From positions 25,576-89,575 of the forward strand of contig JAFTXP010000004.1 of assembly GCA_017461545.1 (NCBI GenBank): DNA of 64,000 nt. Reading direction: 5' to 3'. How positions within the stretch are numbered: the first letter of the stretch is position 1; each line of letters opens with the position of its first letter. This DNA is from Clostridia bacterium (GTDB lineage Bacteria; Bacillota; Clostridia; UBA1212). Positions 29,188 to 38,068 of this stretch are shown one piece after another. The notes beneath the pieces are model-generated. The model was not told the DNA's origin. It did no database searches and saw nothing but the letters and a program-made list of their open reading frames with translations. The position numbers were made by a program, and so were the translations under genes.

Positions 29188-29201
29188 AGGTGAAATAATT
29201 A

Positions 29202-29702
29202 ATGAATGGTTTATTGATAGACTTAATTGTGATTGCTTTTATTGCAATCGTATCATTGGTCTATATGAAAAAAGGTCTGTTAAGGTCGCTTTTTTCGCTT
29301 GTGTCTTTTTTTATTTCCTTTGTTGCAAGTATAGTTCTTCAACCTGTAATAAACGGTGTATTAATAGGTATAGGAATAATTAATAATGAGACAGACATGG
29401 TTGATTTACTTGTCATAAATATAGTCTCATATGTGGCTGTTTCGGTAATTCTAATTATAATATTATTTGTGATAGGCTCTTTTTTGGATATATTTTCGAA
29501 ATTGCCGATAGTGGGGAGTCTCAATTCATTAGGCGGATTTTTATTCGGCATTCTTTTCGGTGCAGTAATTTGTTCTTTTGTTTTTTCGATTATTTCTATT
29601 TCAGGAACATGGGCAAACACCGGGGAAATTGTAGTTTTGATTGATAATTCTTTTATTTCAAAGTTTTTTTATGAAAATAATTTATTTTTATTGTTGCAAT
29701 AA
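29202..29702 (+). CDS. CvpA family membrane protein
   Basis: 166 residues with four hydrophobic segments and the CvpA-type pattern: DLIVIAFIAIVSLVYMKKGLLRSL at the start and LPIVGSLNSLGGFLFGILFGAV at the third helix. CvpA proteins are needed for colicin V production in E. coli and act in envelope homeostasis. The start follows GAGGTG by about 9 bases. It closes the ABC/DUF operon. No terminator is seen before rpmG, only a new promoter. Confidence 0.82.
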   Translation: MNGLLIDLIVIAFIAIVSLVYMKKGLLRSLFSLVSFFISFVASIVLQPVINGVLIGIGIINNETDMVDLLVINIVSYVAVSVILIIILFVIGSFLDIFSKLPIVGSLNSLGGFLFGILFGAVICSFVFSIISISGTWANTGEIVVLIDNSFISKFFYENNLFLLLQ

Positions 29703-29759
29703 TTTGATAAAAGTTGTAAAATACCTAGAGGTTTGTCGTGCGACAGGTTCTTATTCGTA

Positions 29760-29788
29760 TTGACAAGCAGATTTTATTATGGTAAATT
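29760..29788 (+). promoter_or_regulatory. Promoter of the rpmG-secE-nusG-rplKA unit
   Basis: TTGACA (29760-29765), 17-base spacer, TAAATT (29783-29788), about 36 bases before rpmG. Confidence 0.6.
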
Positions 29789-29824
29789 ACCGCATGCGCG
29801 TGTATTTAAGTGGAGGTGTTTTAC

Positions 29825-29974
29825 ATGAGAGTTAAAGTTACTATGGCATGTACAGAGTGTAAACAGAGAAATTATACTTCTATGAAGAATAAGAAAAACA
29901 CTACTGAAAGACTTGAAATGAACAAGTATTGTAAGTTCTGTAAAAAACATACAGCTCATAAAGAAACAAAATAA
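29825..29974 (+). CDS. rpmG: Ribosomal protein bL33
   Basis: 49 residues, [19 protein letters not shown]... with two zinc-binding pairs (CTEC and CKFC), i.e. the Cys-containing, zinc-dependent form of L33. The ATG follows GTGGAGGTG by about 7 bases. The position just before secE is conserved in Firmicutes. Confidence 0.96.
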   Translation: MRVKVTMACTECKQRNYTSMKNKKNTTERLEMNKYCKFCKKHTAHKETK

Positions 29975-30043
29975 TTTGTTTTTTTGTATTACATGTATTT
30001 TGTTGCATAATATTTTGCAGTATTTAGAGAGAGGGGTTTGCTC

Positions 30044-30289
30044 ATGGCAGACAGCAATAAAAACGGAAAAACTGTAAAAAAGAATATTTTTGTCAGAGCA
30101 TGGAAGGGTTTTACAACTTTCTTTAAGAATATTTTTCTTGAGCTTAAGAAAGTTACATGGCCTACTAAGAAAAAAGTATTTGCTAATACCGTTTCAGTTA
30201 TATTGTTCTGTGTAATTGTCGGTCTTATTATTTTTTTGGCAGATTTAGGTTTGAATGCTCTTCTTAGCCTTATTACAAAAATGAGGTAA
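30044..30289 (+). CDS. secE: Preprotein translocase subunit SecE
   Basis: 81 residues: a basic N-terminus, the conserved LELKKVTWPTKKKV amphipathic segment and one membrane helix. It clamps the SecYEG channel. The ATG at 30044 has GAGAGGGG 8 bases upstream; the in-frame TTG at 30038 overlaps that site too closely. It lies between rpmG and nusG, as is usual. Confidence 0.95.
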   Translation: MADSNKNGKTVKKNIFVRAWKGFTTFFKNIFLELKKVTWPTKKKVFANTVSVILFCVIVGLIIFLADLGLNALLSLITKMR

Positions 30290-30329
30290 GTTTATAGGTT
30301 TATAATTATTTGTAGGGAGGTCTCCGGGC

Positions 30330-30929
30330 GTGGAGGACAATATTGCTATGAATGATACAGAAGAATTCATTGATACAGTTGAAACAGTTTCTGTGGAAGA
30401 ATCAGCTGCTTCCGGTGCTGCCGGCTGGTATGTTATTCATACATATTCCGGTTATGAGAATAAAGTTAAGGCCAGTCTTGAGCGCATGATTGAAAATTTG
30501 GGTTTGCAGGATTACTTCTTTGATATCATAATTCCCATGCTTGAGGAAGTTGAAATCAAAGACGGCAAAGAGAAGTCAGCGCTTAAAAAGTTGTTCCCCG
30601 GCTATGTTTTGGTAAAAATGATTTATACAAATGAGACATGGCATGTGGTGAAGAATGTAAGAGGTGTTACGGGATTTGTAGGAACAGGTTCTGAACCTAC
30701 TCCGCTTACAGAGCAGGAAATTCGTGCTTTGGGTGTTGACTTTGTAGAGACTGTTGTTGACTACGAACCCGGTGATGCAGTTGATGTTATTTCCGGACCG
30801 CTTGAGAGTTTCTCGGGCGTTGTTGAGTCTGTTAATGTCGAAAAGGGCTGTGTAAAAGTTCTTGTTTCTATGTTTGGCCGTCAGATTTCGGCAGAACTTG
30901 AATATTCACAGATTCAGAAAGTTTTATAA
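30330..30929 (+). CDS. nusG: Transcription termination/antitermination factor NusG
   Basis: 199 residues. The first 30 are an acidic extension; the NGN domain starts at GWYVIHTYSGYENKVKASLE and includes LFPGYVLVKM and VRGVTGFVG, and the C-terminal KOW domain begins near PGDAVDVISGPLESFSG. GTG start at 30330, with AGGGAGG 9 bases upstream. NusG binds RNA polymerase and links it to Rho or the ribosome. Confidence 0.96.
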   Translation: MEDNIAMNDTEEFIDTVETVSVEESAASGAAGWYVIHTYSGYENKVKASLERMIENLGLQDYFFDIIIPMLEEVEIKDGKEKSALKKLFPGYVLVKMIYTNETWHVVKNVRGVTGFVGTGSEPTPLTEQEIRALGVDFVETVVDYEPGDAVDVISGPLESFSGVVESVNVEKGCVKVLVSMFGRQISAELEYSQIQKVL

Positions 30930-30997
30930 TTTATTTTGGTATTATTCTGCTTAAAGCAGATTGATATATTTATTATTTTTGGGAGGTGGATTTTACC

Positions 30998-31423
30998 ATG
31001 GCAAAAAAAATCAAAGGTTATGTTAAATTGCAGATACCTGCAGGAAAAGCAGCACCAACTCCACCGGTTGGACCAGCATTAGGCCAGCATGGCGTAAACA
31101 TTATGGGATTCTGTAAGGAATTCAATGAAAAGACAAAGAATGATGCAGGATTTATTATCCCTGTTGTTATTACTGTTTATGAGGACAGAACTTTTTCTTT
31201 CATTACTAAGACTCCGCCGGCAGCTGTTTTGCTGAAGAAAGCTTGCAAAATAGAGCACGGTTCAGGAAAGCCGAACAGAGACAAGGTTGCTACTATTACT
31301 AAGGCTGAACTTTTGAAGCTCGCAGAGCAGAAGATGCCTGACCTCAATGCCGCATCAGTAGAAGCTGCTGCAAGCATGATCGCAGGTACAGCCAGAAGTA
31401 TGGGTATTGTTGTAGTTGACTGA
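30998..31423 (+). CDS. rplK: Ribosomal protein uL11
   Basis: 141 residues with the diagnostic [20 protein letters not shown] and [17 protein letters not shown]. The ATG at 30998 follows GGGAGGTGG by about 9 bases. It binds 23S rRNA at the GTPase centre. A short TCTGC/GCAGA hairpin lies in the 68-base gap after nusG. Confidence 0.97.
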   Translation: MAKKIKGYVKLQIPAGKAAPTPPVGPALGQHGVNIMGFCKEFNEKTKNDAGFIIPVVITVYEDRTFSFITKTPPAAVLLKKACKIEHGSGKPNRDKVATITKAELLKLAEQKMPDLNAASVEAAASMIAGTARSMGIVVVD

Positions 31424-31469
31424 TTGTTTAGTTCAAACCGTTAAAGTAATGTAAGGAGAGTGAGTAAAA

Positions 31470-32156
31470 GTGTTTAGAGGTAAAAAATATAAAGAAAGCG
31501 CAAAGTTGATTGATTCAAGAAAACTTTATGATCCTTCAGAGGCTCTTGATTTAGTTGTTGCTACATCAAAAGCAAAGTTTGACGAAACAATCGAATTGCA
31601 CTTGCGTTTAGGTGTTGACTCAAGACATGCAGACCAGCAGGTTAGAGGTGCGGTTGTTCTTCCGCACGGAACAGGTAAAACAGTGCGTGTTCTTGTATTC
31701 GCAAAAGGAGACAAGGCAACTGATGCAGAAGCAGCAGGTGCAGATTATGTCGGTGCTGAGGATATGGTAGCGAAGATTCAGAACGAGAATTGGTTCGATT
31801 TCGATGTTATCGTTGCTACACCTGATATGATGGGTCTCGTAGGTCGTCTCGGTAAGGTTCTCGGTCCTAAGGGACTTATGCCTAACCCGAAGGCAGGTAC
31901 AGTTACAATGGATGTTAAGAAAGCTATCAATGAACTTAAAGCAGGTAAAATCGAGTACAGACTCGACAAGACAAACATCATCCATTGTCCTATCGGAAAA
32001 GCATCTTTCGGTAAAGAAAAACTCGAAGAGAACTTCAGAGCTTTGTTTGATGCCGTTATGAAAGCTAAACCGGCTGCAGCGAAAGGTCAGTATATAAAGA
32101 GCGCTGTTGTTACATCAACAATGGGCCCCGGAATAAAGATCAATCCTGCAAAATAA
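31470..32156 (+). CDS. rplA: Ribosomal protein uL1
   Basis: 228 residues with typical L1 segments ([39 protein letters not shown]). GTG start at 31470 after AAGGAGAG. It is cotranscribed with rplK and in other bacteria represses its own operon. Confidence 0.97.
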   Translation: MFRGKKYKESAKLIDSRKLYDPSEALDLVVATSKAKFDETIELHLRLGVDSRHADQQVRGAVVLPHGTGKTVRVLVFAKGDKATDAEAAGADYVGAEDMVAKIQNENWFDFDVIVATPDMMGLVGRLGKVLGPKGLMPNPKAGTVTMDVKKAINELKAGKIEYRLDKTNIIHCPIGKASFGKEKLEENFRALFDAVMKAKPAAAKGQYIKSAVVTSTMGPGIKINPAK

Positions 32157-32184
32157 TAAAACTTTATTTAGTTTTGGAATTTTA

Positions 32185-32213
32185 TTGACAATATGTCAAA
32201 AAAATTATATAAT
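32185..32213 (+). promoter_or_regulatory. Consensus promoter of the rplJL operon
   Basis: TTGACA (32185-32190), 17-base spacer, TATAAT (32208-32213); both boxes are perfect. The start falls near 32220, at the beginning of the L10 leader. Confidence 0.92.
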
Positions 32214-32218
32214 AACTA

Positions 32219-32335
32219 AGTTGCCAAAGACAGCTGGCTTTGTTTTAAACAAGTAAGTCCCGCCGAGGTTGCGAAAAGAATCTTGTATTCAGATCCTTCG
32301 GTTACTATCTTTGGTTACCGAAGGATTTTTTGTTA
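32219..32335 (+). ncRNA. L10 leader RNA with attenuator
   Basis: Leader before rplJ that binds the L10(L12)4 complex. It shows the two-stem region (GCCAAAGACAGCTGGC and the GAGGTTGCGAAAAGAATC part) and ends in a terminator: ATCCTTCGGT (32293-32302) pairs with ACCGAAGGAT (32317-32326), followed by TTTTTT. In B. subtilis excess L10 promotes termination here. Confidence 0.85.
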
Positions 32336-32401
32336 TGGCAATGAAGCTATTGTAAAAAATCCTGTTTGCATAGCTAATCATTGAAGGGAGGTGTCACTAG
32401 G

Positions 32402-32905
32402 ATGCCAAGTGAAAAGACTCTTTCTGTAAAGAAAGCAGAAGTTGCAGAGATAGCTGAGGATTTGAAGAATTCTGTTGCTACTGTCATCGTTGACTCAAGA
32501 GGTTTAACTGTTGAGGAGGATACAGCTCTCCGTGCTGACTTGAGAAAAGCAGGAGTTAAGTTCAGAGTAAGAAAGAATACTCTCACATCTAAAGCAGCTG
32601 CGCAGGTTGGTATTGAAGGATTGGATGCATATCTCAGCGGTCCTACAGCCATTGCGACAAGCGACAGCTATACAGACGCAGCTAAAATTCTTATGGATTA
32701 TGCAAAGAAGTACAAAAATCTTGAAATCAAATGCGGTATTGTTGATGGCGAGACTATTACAGCTGATAAGGTTGAGAACCTTGCTAAGATTCCGTCGAGA
32801 GAAGGTCTTCTTTCTATGTTGCTCGGTGCCCTTACAGGCAATATGAGCAAGCTCGCAGTTGCTGTTAAGGCTGTTGCAGAGCAGAAGCAGGAGCAGGAGG
32901 CTTAA
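32402..32905 (+). CDS. rplJ: Ribosomal protein uL10
   Basis: 167 residues, start ATG 32402 with GGGAGGTG about 10 bases upstream. The segments VIVDSRGLTVEEDTALRADL and KFRVRKNTL are typical. It anchors the L7/L12 stalk and autoregulates through the leader upstream. Confidence 0.97.
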   Translation: MPSEKTLSVKKAEVAEIAEDLKNSVATVIVDSRGLTVEEDTALRADLRKAGVKFRVRKNTLTSKAAAQVGIEGLDAYLSGPTAIATSDSYTDAAKILMDYAKKYKNLEIKCGIVDGETITADKVENLAKIPSREGLLSMLLGALTGNMSKLAVAVKAVAEQKQEQEA

Positions 32906-32990
32906 TAAAAGACCTGCATACAATATTTTTTAGGGAAAATCCCGTGCTGTTATAAACAGTAATATTTTAAAAATTTTGGAGGAAATTAAA

Positions 32991-33371
32991 ATGTCAGAGA
33001 AAATTGATAGCATTATCGAATCAATCGATAGCATGACAGTTATGGAGCTTTTCGAGCTCGTTAAAGCAATTGAAGAAAAATACGGAGTTACAGCTGCAGC
33101 TGCAGTTGCAGCACCGGCAGCAGGCGCTGTAGCAGGAGATGCTCCTGCAGCAGCTGAGCAGACAGAATTCACAGTTATTCTTAAGAGCGCAGGCGCTAAC
33201 AAGATGGCAGTTATCAAACTCGTTAAAGAGCTTACAGGTGCTGCTCTCATGGACGCTAAGAAGATTGTTGACGGTGCTCCCAGCACTCTTAAAGAGAATG
33301 TTTCTAAAGACGACGCAGAAGCTCTTGCTGCTAAGTTGAAAGAAGCTGGCGCAGAAGTTGAACTTAAGTAA
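32991..33371 (+). CDS. rplL: Ribosomal protein bL12
   Basis: 126 residues: N-terminal dimerisation domain, Ala/Pro-rich hinge (residues about 36-55) and C-terminal factor-binding domain ([20 protein letters not shown]). The ATG at 32991 follows TGGAGGAA. Unlike the usual order, rplL is followed by a terminator and spoIIIAA, not by rpoB. Confidence 0.97.
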   Translation: MSEKIDSIIESIDSMTVMELFELVKAIEEKYGVTAAAAVAAPAAGAVAGDAPAAAEQTEFTVILKSAGANKMAVIKLVKELTGAALMDAKKIVDGAPSTLKENVSKDDAEALAAKLKEAGAEVELK

Positions 33372-33398
33372 TTTTAAATAATACTTATACAGACTTTA

Positions 33399-33436
33399 AA
33401 AAACCCCCGTTCGGCATTGCCGAACGGGGGTTTTTT
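33399..33436 (+). terminator. Terminator after rplL
   Basis: Stem AAACCCCCGTTCGG / CCGAACGGGGGTTT with a short loop, then T-rich tail. It cleanly ends the ribosomal operon before spoIIIA. Confidence 0.95.
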
Positions 33437-33551
33437 CTTTTGTGCAGCCGCAAAAAATAATGAACAATTCCTTAATGAAAAAAGCGGTGACATAATTTCG
33501 ATTTCTAGTGCATACATTGTTTTGTACAAGTTATCTGAAGGAGGGGCTGGT

Positions 33552-34487
33552 ATGAACAGTGTAAAGTTTAAAAATGAGATTGCCGATAAAATAGGCGGGC
33601 CTGTCGGCAAAATTTTATTGAATGTTATAGATGAAAAAAACGTATATAAAATTAATGAAATAAGACTGCGTGCAAATAAGCCTATAGAAATAATGATGAA
33701 CAGAAATTCGTACTTTATTTCAACGGGCGGTTTAGTTTCAGTGCCTGATGCAAATGTATGTTATTTATCATCAAATGAATTAAAGGATATATTTTTACGT
33801 ATTTGCAGAAATTCTTTATATGCGTTCACTGAAGATATAAAAAACGGATTTATAACTATTTGCGGCGGACATAGAGTAGGAATATGCGGAAGAGTTCAGA
33901 GTGACGGAATGATTCGGGATGTTTCGGCTTTGAATATTCGTATTTCAAATGAGGTTATAGGTTGTTCGAAAAAGGTATTGCCGTATATCGTCAAAAGTGA
34001 ATTTGAGATAAGAAGTACACTGGTAATTTCTCCGCCTTGCTGCGGTAAAACAACATTGGTACGGGATATGGCTCGTTACTTATCAAACGGCGGACAGAAC
34101 CCTGTTTTTTTCAGAGGTGCGAATGTAGGAATCATTGATGAAAGATCTGAAATTTGTTCTTGTGAAAGCGGTATTCCATCAAATGATGTAGGGATAAGAA
34201 CAGATGTTTTAGACGGATGCATAAAAGAAAAAGGTATACATATGATGCTTCGTTCAATGGCTCCCCAAATTATTATAACTGATGAGATAGGCAGTCCCGG
34301 AGATTATACGGCAGTCGCGTCGGCAATTAATTCAGGTGTAAAGGTGATATCAACGACACACGGCAGTTCATTAAAAGAAGTCAGAGCCAGAAAGGAAATA
34401 GGAAATATGATTGATGACAATTTTTTTGAAAGATTCATTATATTAGATGCATCGGAAGGTCCCGGAACTGTAAGAGAAATCTTTTGA
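33552..34487 (+). CDS. spoIIIAA: Stage III sporulation protein AA (secretion-type ATPase)
   Basis: 311-residue ATPase related to type II/IV secretion ATPases. It powers or gates the SpoIIIA-SpoIIQ channel between mother cell and forespore. P-loop SPPCCGKTTLVRDMARYL (about residue 160) and Walker B-like IIITDEIGSPGDYTAV are visible, as is GGHRVGICGR upstream. The ATG at 33552 follows AAGGAGGGG by 5-6 bases; the longer frame to 33417 runs out of the rplL terminator and is not coding. First of eight contiguous spoIIIA genes. Confidence 0.95.
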   Translation: MNSVKFKNEIADKIGGPVGKILLNVIDEKNVYKINEIRLRANKPIEIMMNRNSYFISTGGLVSVPDANVCYLSSNELKDIFLRICRNSLYAFTEDIKNGFITICGGHRVGICGRVQSDGMIRDVSALNIRISNEVIGCSKKVLPYIVKSEFEIRSTLVISPPCCGKTTLVRDMARYLSNGGQNPVFFRGANVGIIDERSEICSCESGIPSNDVGIRTDVLDGCIKEKGIHMMLRSMAPQIIITDEIGSPGDYTAVASAINSGVKVISTTHGSSLKEVRARKEIGNMIDDNFFERFIILDASEGPGTVREIF

Positions 34488-34504
34488 ATTGAGAGGTGGA
34501 CAGG

Positions 34505-35044
34505 TTGGTTCAGGCTTATTATTTTTTAAAATTCACAGGTTCGGCGCTTACTGCTGTTTCTGCTATGATGTTCGGATTCAAATTAAGAAAACAGTTACAA
34601 AAGCGAAAAGATGTCCTGATTGCATACAAATCAGGATTGGAATTTTTGGAAAGTCAGATTGTATTAGATGAACTGGTATTGGACGAATGTATGAAAGAGT
34701 GCGGAATAAGGTTTTTTGATAAAAATTCCGAATATAATATTTTTTCGCTATTTAAAGAAAAATTATCAGAAGGACAACTTTCTGCGGAGATTTCGTGGGT
34801 GGAATCTGTGGAAAGTATTTCTGCTTACGGGTTATTACATGATGATGAGATACAACTGCTTTCAGGGCTTTCGACAACACTCGGCAAGTCAGATATAAAA
34901 CATCATTCTGACCATATAAATGAAGTAGTACAGAAACTCGATAAATTAATTGCTGAAGCTGATGCAAAGCTAAAAAAGGACGGAAGTCTGTATATAAAGA
35001 TGAGCATAGCAGTTGCAGCGGTGATAATTTTATTATTATGGTAA
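34505..35044 (+). CDS. spoIIIAB: Stage III sporulation protein AB
   Basis: 179 residues, with N- and C-terminal hydrophobic segments and a helical middle (GLEFLESQIVLDELVLDECM), a fold like GspF-type secretion proteins. The TTG at 34505 is chosen because AGAGGTGG lies about 5 bases before it; the GTG at 34496 falls inside that site. It is the second gene of the operon, 17 bases after spoIIIAA. Confidence 0.85.
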   Translation: MVQAYYFLKFTGSALTAVSAMMFGFKLRKQLQKRKDVLIAYKSGLEFLESQIVLDELVLDECMKECGIRFFDKNSEYNIFSLFKEKLSEGQLSAEISWVESVESISAYGLLHDDEIQLLSGLSTTLGKSDIKHHSDHINEVVQKLDKLIAEADAKLKKDGSLYIKMSIAVAAVIILLLW

Positions 35045-35056
35045 AGGAGACCGACT

Positions 35057-35251
35057 ATGGATATTGATTTAATTTTTAAAATTGCAGCGGTGGGAGTTAT
35101 TGTTGCAGTAATTAATATATTACTTTCAAAATCAGGTCGTGATGAACAGGCTTTGATGGTTACTATTGCCGGTTTGGTAATCGTCCTTGTTGTAGTAGTA
35201 CAGGAAATAGGAACATTGATGACTGAATTAAGAGCAGTATTTAATTTTTAG
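35057..35251 (+). CDS. spoIIIAC: Stage III sporulation protein AC
   Basis: 64 residues, two membrane helices, with LSKSGRDEQALMVTIAGLVIVL as the typical SpoIIIAC core. AAAGGAG precedes the ATG. Confidence 0.93.
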   Translation: MDIDLIFKIAAVGVIVAVINILLSKSGRDEQALMVTIAGLVIVLVVVVQEIGTLMTELRAVFNF

Positions 35252-35259
35252 AGGAAAAT

Positions 35260-35661
35260 ATGTTTGAGTTTATTAAAATAAGTATTGCAGGTATTGTTTT
35301 GGCTGTATTGATAATTCTTTTTAAAAATATTAAATCGGAATATTCGGTCATGGTATCAATTGCAGGATGTTGCATTATTCTTGCTTCTCTTGTTTCAGCA
35401 GTAAGCGATGTTTTTGGTTTTGTAAAGAATTTACTGTCGGAACATGGTATTAACAGTACATATCTTGAAATTATTCTGAAGGTTTGCGGCATAAGTTTCA
35501 TCTGCAACTTTGCAGCTGAAACTTGCCGCGACAGCGGTGCAGGCGCTGTCGCGGTCACGGTAGAAACTGCCGGCAGAATATGTATCGTTGCTACCGTGAT
35601 GCCGCTCGCGCTGTCTTTGACAGAAACAGTGTCTGAAATTATAAAATCAAATGTTTTTTGA
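35260..35661 (+). CDS. spoIIIAD: Stage III sporulation protein AD
   Basis: 133 residues with three to four membrane helices. The C-terminal part ICNFAAETCRDSGAGAVAVTVETAGRI is characteristic of SpoIIIAD. AGAGG precedes the ATG, 8 bases after spoIIIAC. Confidence 0.93.
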   Translation: MFEFIKISIAGIVLAVLIILFKNIKSEYSVMVSIAGCCIILASLVSAVSDVFGFVKNLLSEHGINSTYLEIILKVCGISFICNFAAETCRDSGAGAVAVTVETAGRICIVATVMPLALSLTETVSEIIKSNVF

Positions 35662-35674
35662 TGGCTGAAATACT

Positions 35675-36775
35675 GTGCCGATTTTTACAGTGACCGCAGA
35701 AAGCGTGGGTGATGGTTTTATGGTTTTAAGCGAAATAAAATCGGGTTTGTCGCTTGTTACCGATCAATACAGCAATGAAATTGATTCAATTTCGGGACAA
35801 CTTGAAAGTTACGGAGAATATGATTTCGGACTTATAAATCCGAAAAATATGATGATTGATGCGTTAAACGGAGAGATGAACTTATCGCCGGGAAGTATTT
35901 TTTCGTCAATAATTAAAGAACTTATAGATGGGTTGACAGAGAATATCGGCTTGATTGCAGTTATACTGGGGATATGCATTTTATCTGCAATTGCAGTGAA
36001 TTTTGTCGGACAAAACAGTGCCTTTTATGAGCTGAATGAAAATACTTCAGGTGTAGTTGTATCAATATTGTTGTGCAGTTTGTTTGTGAGTGCGGTGCAG
36101 TTTGCTATTGATGCGGCGCTCGGAATGGAATCTGTATCGGTTGCGATTATTCCTTTGATTGCGGCTTTGGGACTGAAATCCGGCAGTTCTGTTTTTATTA
36201 TAGTTGCACAGTATGTTTCAGTATCGGTATGTTGGTTTTTTATACCGATGGCAGTATTGTACGGGGCTCTGGGACTGTGTGAATGTCTGACCGATAAATT
36301 TCCTGTCAGTGAGCTGCGATGCGGTGTGAAAAGCTTGTTTGTCTGGGGCTTAGGTCTTACAATGACGGTTTTCTTTTGTATAACGGCAATAACGGGCGCG
36401 GTTGCCGGTCAATTCTCGGGTGTAGCCGGTAAAACCGTAAAGTATGCCGGTAACCTTATACCTTATGTAGGGTCTTATTTGTCCGAATCTGCGGATCTGG
36501 TTTTTTCGGGGTTATGTGCATTAAAAAGCGCGGCGGGTATCGGAGCTGCGGCTGCTGTTTTTATTACCGGAATATCACCTTTTCTGAAACTGTTTGCTTA
36601 CGTCGCATTACTCAGGATTATTTCATTCGTTGTATCACCATTCGGAAATAATCATGTAAAAAAAGTTATTAACAGTGTTTCTGAATCGGTGACGATGCTG
36701 ATGGGAATGACCGGATTGATAGGTGTGTTTTTTATTATCAATATTGCAATGTTTACTTCTGTAAAGTTTTCGTAG
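35675..36775 (+). CDS. spoIIIAE: Stage III sporulation protein AE
   Basis: 366 residues, a polytopic membrane protein with a soluble N-terminal region and about eight hydrophobic segments; the stretch GAVAGQFSGVAGKTVKYAGN and NLIPYVGSYLSESADLV is characteristic. The GTG at 35675 gives a short leader; no strong ribosome site is visible and an in-frame ATG at 35720 is an alternative. The gene is expressed in the mother cell with the rest of spoIIIA. Confidence 0.9.
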   Translation: MPIFTVTAESVGDGFMVLSEIKSGLSLVTDQYSNEIDSISGQLESYGEYDFGLINPKNMMIDALNGEMNLSPGSIFSSIIKELIDGLTENIGLIAVILGICILSAIAVNFVGQNSAFYELNENTSGVVVSILLCSLFVSAVQFAIDAALGMESVSVAIIPLIAALGLKSGSSVFIIVAQYVSVSVCWFFIPMAVLYGALGLCECLTDKFPVSELRCGVKSLFVWGLGLTMTVFFCITAITGAVAGQFSGVAGKTVKYAGNLIPYVGSYLSESADLVFSGLCALKSAAGIGAAAAVFITGISPFLKLFAYVALLRIISFVVSPFGNNHVKKVINSVSESVTMLMGMTGLIGVFFIINIAMFTSVKFS

Positions 36776-36787
36776 ACGGAGGCATGT

Positions 36788-37387
36788 ATGGAAAAATGGC
36801 TGATAAGTATTTTAATTTTCTCTATTGCGATGACATTGATTTTGCGTGTATTGCCGGAGAATTCAATAAAAAAGACAGTTCATATTTCTTTCGGAATAAT
36901 TTTTTTGTTGGCAATTTCGGGACCTGTTCTGAATCTGTTTTCGAATGGATTAAACTCAGACGGCATAAATCGTTTTTTTGAAGAGAAAATAAGTGAAATT
37001 GATGAGGAAGATGATGATAAATATGTTGAAACGGTTCTGGCAGAATATTCTGATTCAATATGTGAGCTTGCGAAGGACAGAATATATGACGAAACAGGTA
37101 TGTCTTGTGAAGTAAGTGTTTCTGTATGTGATGATGTCAGTTCGTCGCTTTTCGGGAATGTGTTAAATGTTAAATGCAATGTAGTATCTCATAAGGAAAA
37201 CGGTCAAGCGCAGTCTGAGATAGAAAATAATATTCTTACGGACATTCCTTTGGTTGAAGATATTGTCATTTCTTTTAATACTGCAAAAGAAGAAACTCAA
37301 ATTGATGAAGGTGCTGTTATAAGTGTTTTAACCGAGTTGTTCGGCGTTTCAAGCGATCAGTGTGAAATTTATATTGACGAGAAATAG
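36788..37387 (+). CDS. spoIIIAF: Stage III sporulation protein AF
   Basis: 199 residues: two N-terminal membrane helices and a soluble acidic domain, with PENSIKKTVHISFGIIFLLAI (about residues 25-45) matching SpoIIIAF. GGAGG lies 7 bases before the ATG. Confidence 0.9.
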   Translation: MEKWLISILIFSIAMTLILRVLPENSIKKTVHISFGIIFLLAISGPVLNLFSNGLNSDGINRFFEEKISEIDEEDDDKYVETVLAEYSDSICELAKDRIYDETGMSCEVSVSVCDDVSSSLFGNVLNVKCNVVSHKENGQAQSEIENNILTDIPLVEDIVISFNTAKEETQIDEGAVISVLTELFGVSSDQCEIYIDEK

Positions 37388-37398
37388 CGGAGGATAAA

Positions 37399-37989
37399 AT
37401 GAAAAAAATATCATTCAATATGAACATGATAAAAAAATATAAGATAGAACTGATTTTAGCATTTGCGGGGATTTTACTTCTGATACTCCCCGGTGCATTT
37501 TCCGATAAGAATTCGGGTTCTGAAAATGGAGAGACAGGTATAAATGTAATTGAAGATAATCAGGTAAAAAACACTGTAAATGATATGAAGACCTATGCTG
37601 ATGCGGAGGCTGAAAGGTTGGAAGCATTTTTAAAGGATATAAAGGATGTAGGCGATGCTGATGTAATAATCTATGTGGATACGAGCTCAAAAACCGTCAA
37701 TGCAACTGAGAAAAGCATGCTTGATGAAGATACCGAAGAGACTGATTCAAACGGCGGAAAACGTGTCAATTCAAAGCTTGATGAGTCTGTTACATATAAA
37801 GTTATTAAAGATGAGAACGGTAATGAAAGCTTAATTCACGTGTATGACGAGTATCCAGAAATCAAAGGCGTACTTATCGCTGCTGAAGGTGCTAAGAGCA
37901 GTTTAGTCAAAGAAATGATTATTGACTCAGTTTCGCGCTTATATGATATACCTGTCCATAAGATATCAGTGGTGGAAAAAGGTAATTGA
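37399..37989 (+). CDS. spoIIIAG: Stage III sporulation protein AG
   Basis: 196 residues: one N-terminal membrane helix (about residues 14-33), then a ring-building domain ending PEIKGVLIAAEGAKSSLVKE and VSRLYDIPVHKISVVEKG, the SpoIIIAG hallmark that resembles type III secretion ring proteins. GGAGG lies 7 bases before the ATG. Confidence 0.93.
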   Translation: MKKISFNMNMIKKYKIELILAFAGILLLILPGAFSDKNSGSENGETGINVIEDNQVKNTVNDMKTYADAEAERLEAFLKDIKDVGDADVIIYVDTSSKTVNATEKSMLDEDTEETDSNGGKRVNSKLDESVTYKVIKDENGNESLIHVYDEYPEIKGVLIAAEGAKSSLVKEMIIDSVSRLYDIPVHKISVVEKGN

Positions 37990-38010
37990 ATGATACCGAT
38001 AATTTATGCA

Positions 38011-38039
38011 TTTATTTATATATTAATCATATAAATAAA
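38011..38039 (+). other. AT-only hairpin between spoIIIAG and spoIIIAH
   Basis: Perfect 11-base arms TTTATTTATAT / ATATAAATAAA with a 7-base loop, in a 79-base gap of an otherwise tightly packed operon. It is not followed by a T run. It could modulate processing or relative expression of spoIIIAH. Confidence 0.6.
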
Positions 38040-38068
38040 ACAAGTTTATTATGAAAGGAATGTTTTGA

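Noticed and set aside
33417..33551. N-terminal extension of SpoIIIAA
   Set aside because: It is the readout of the rplL terminator arm and T tail; AAGGAGGGG marks the start at 33552.
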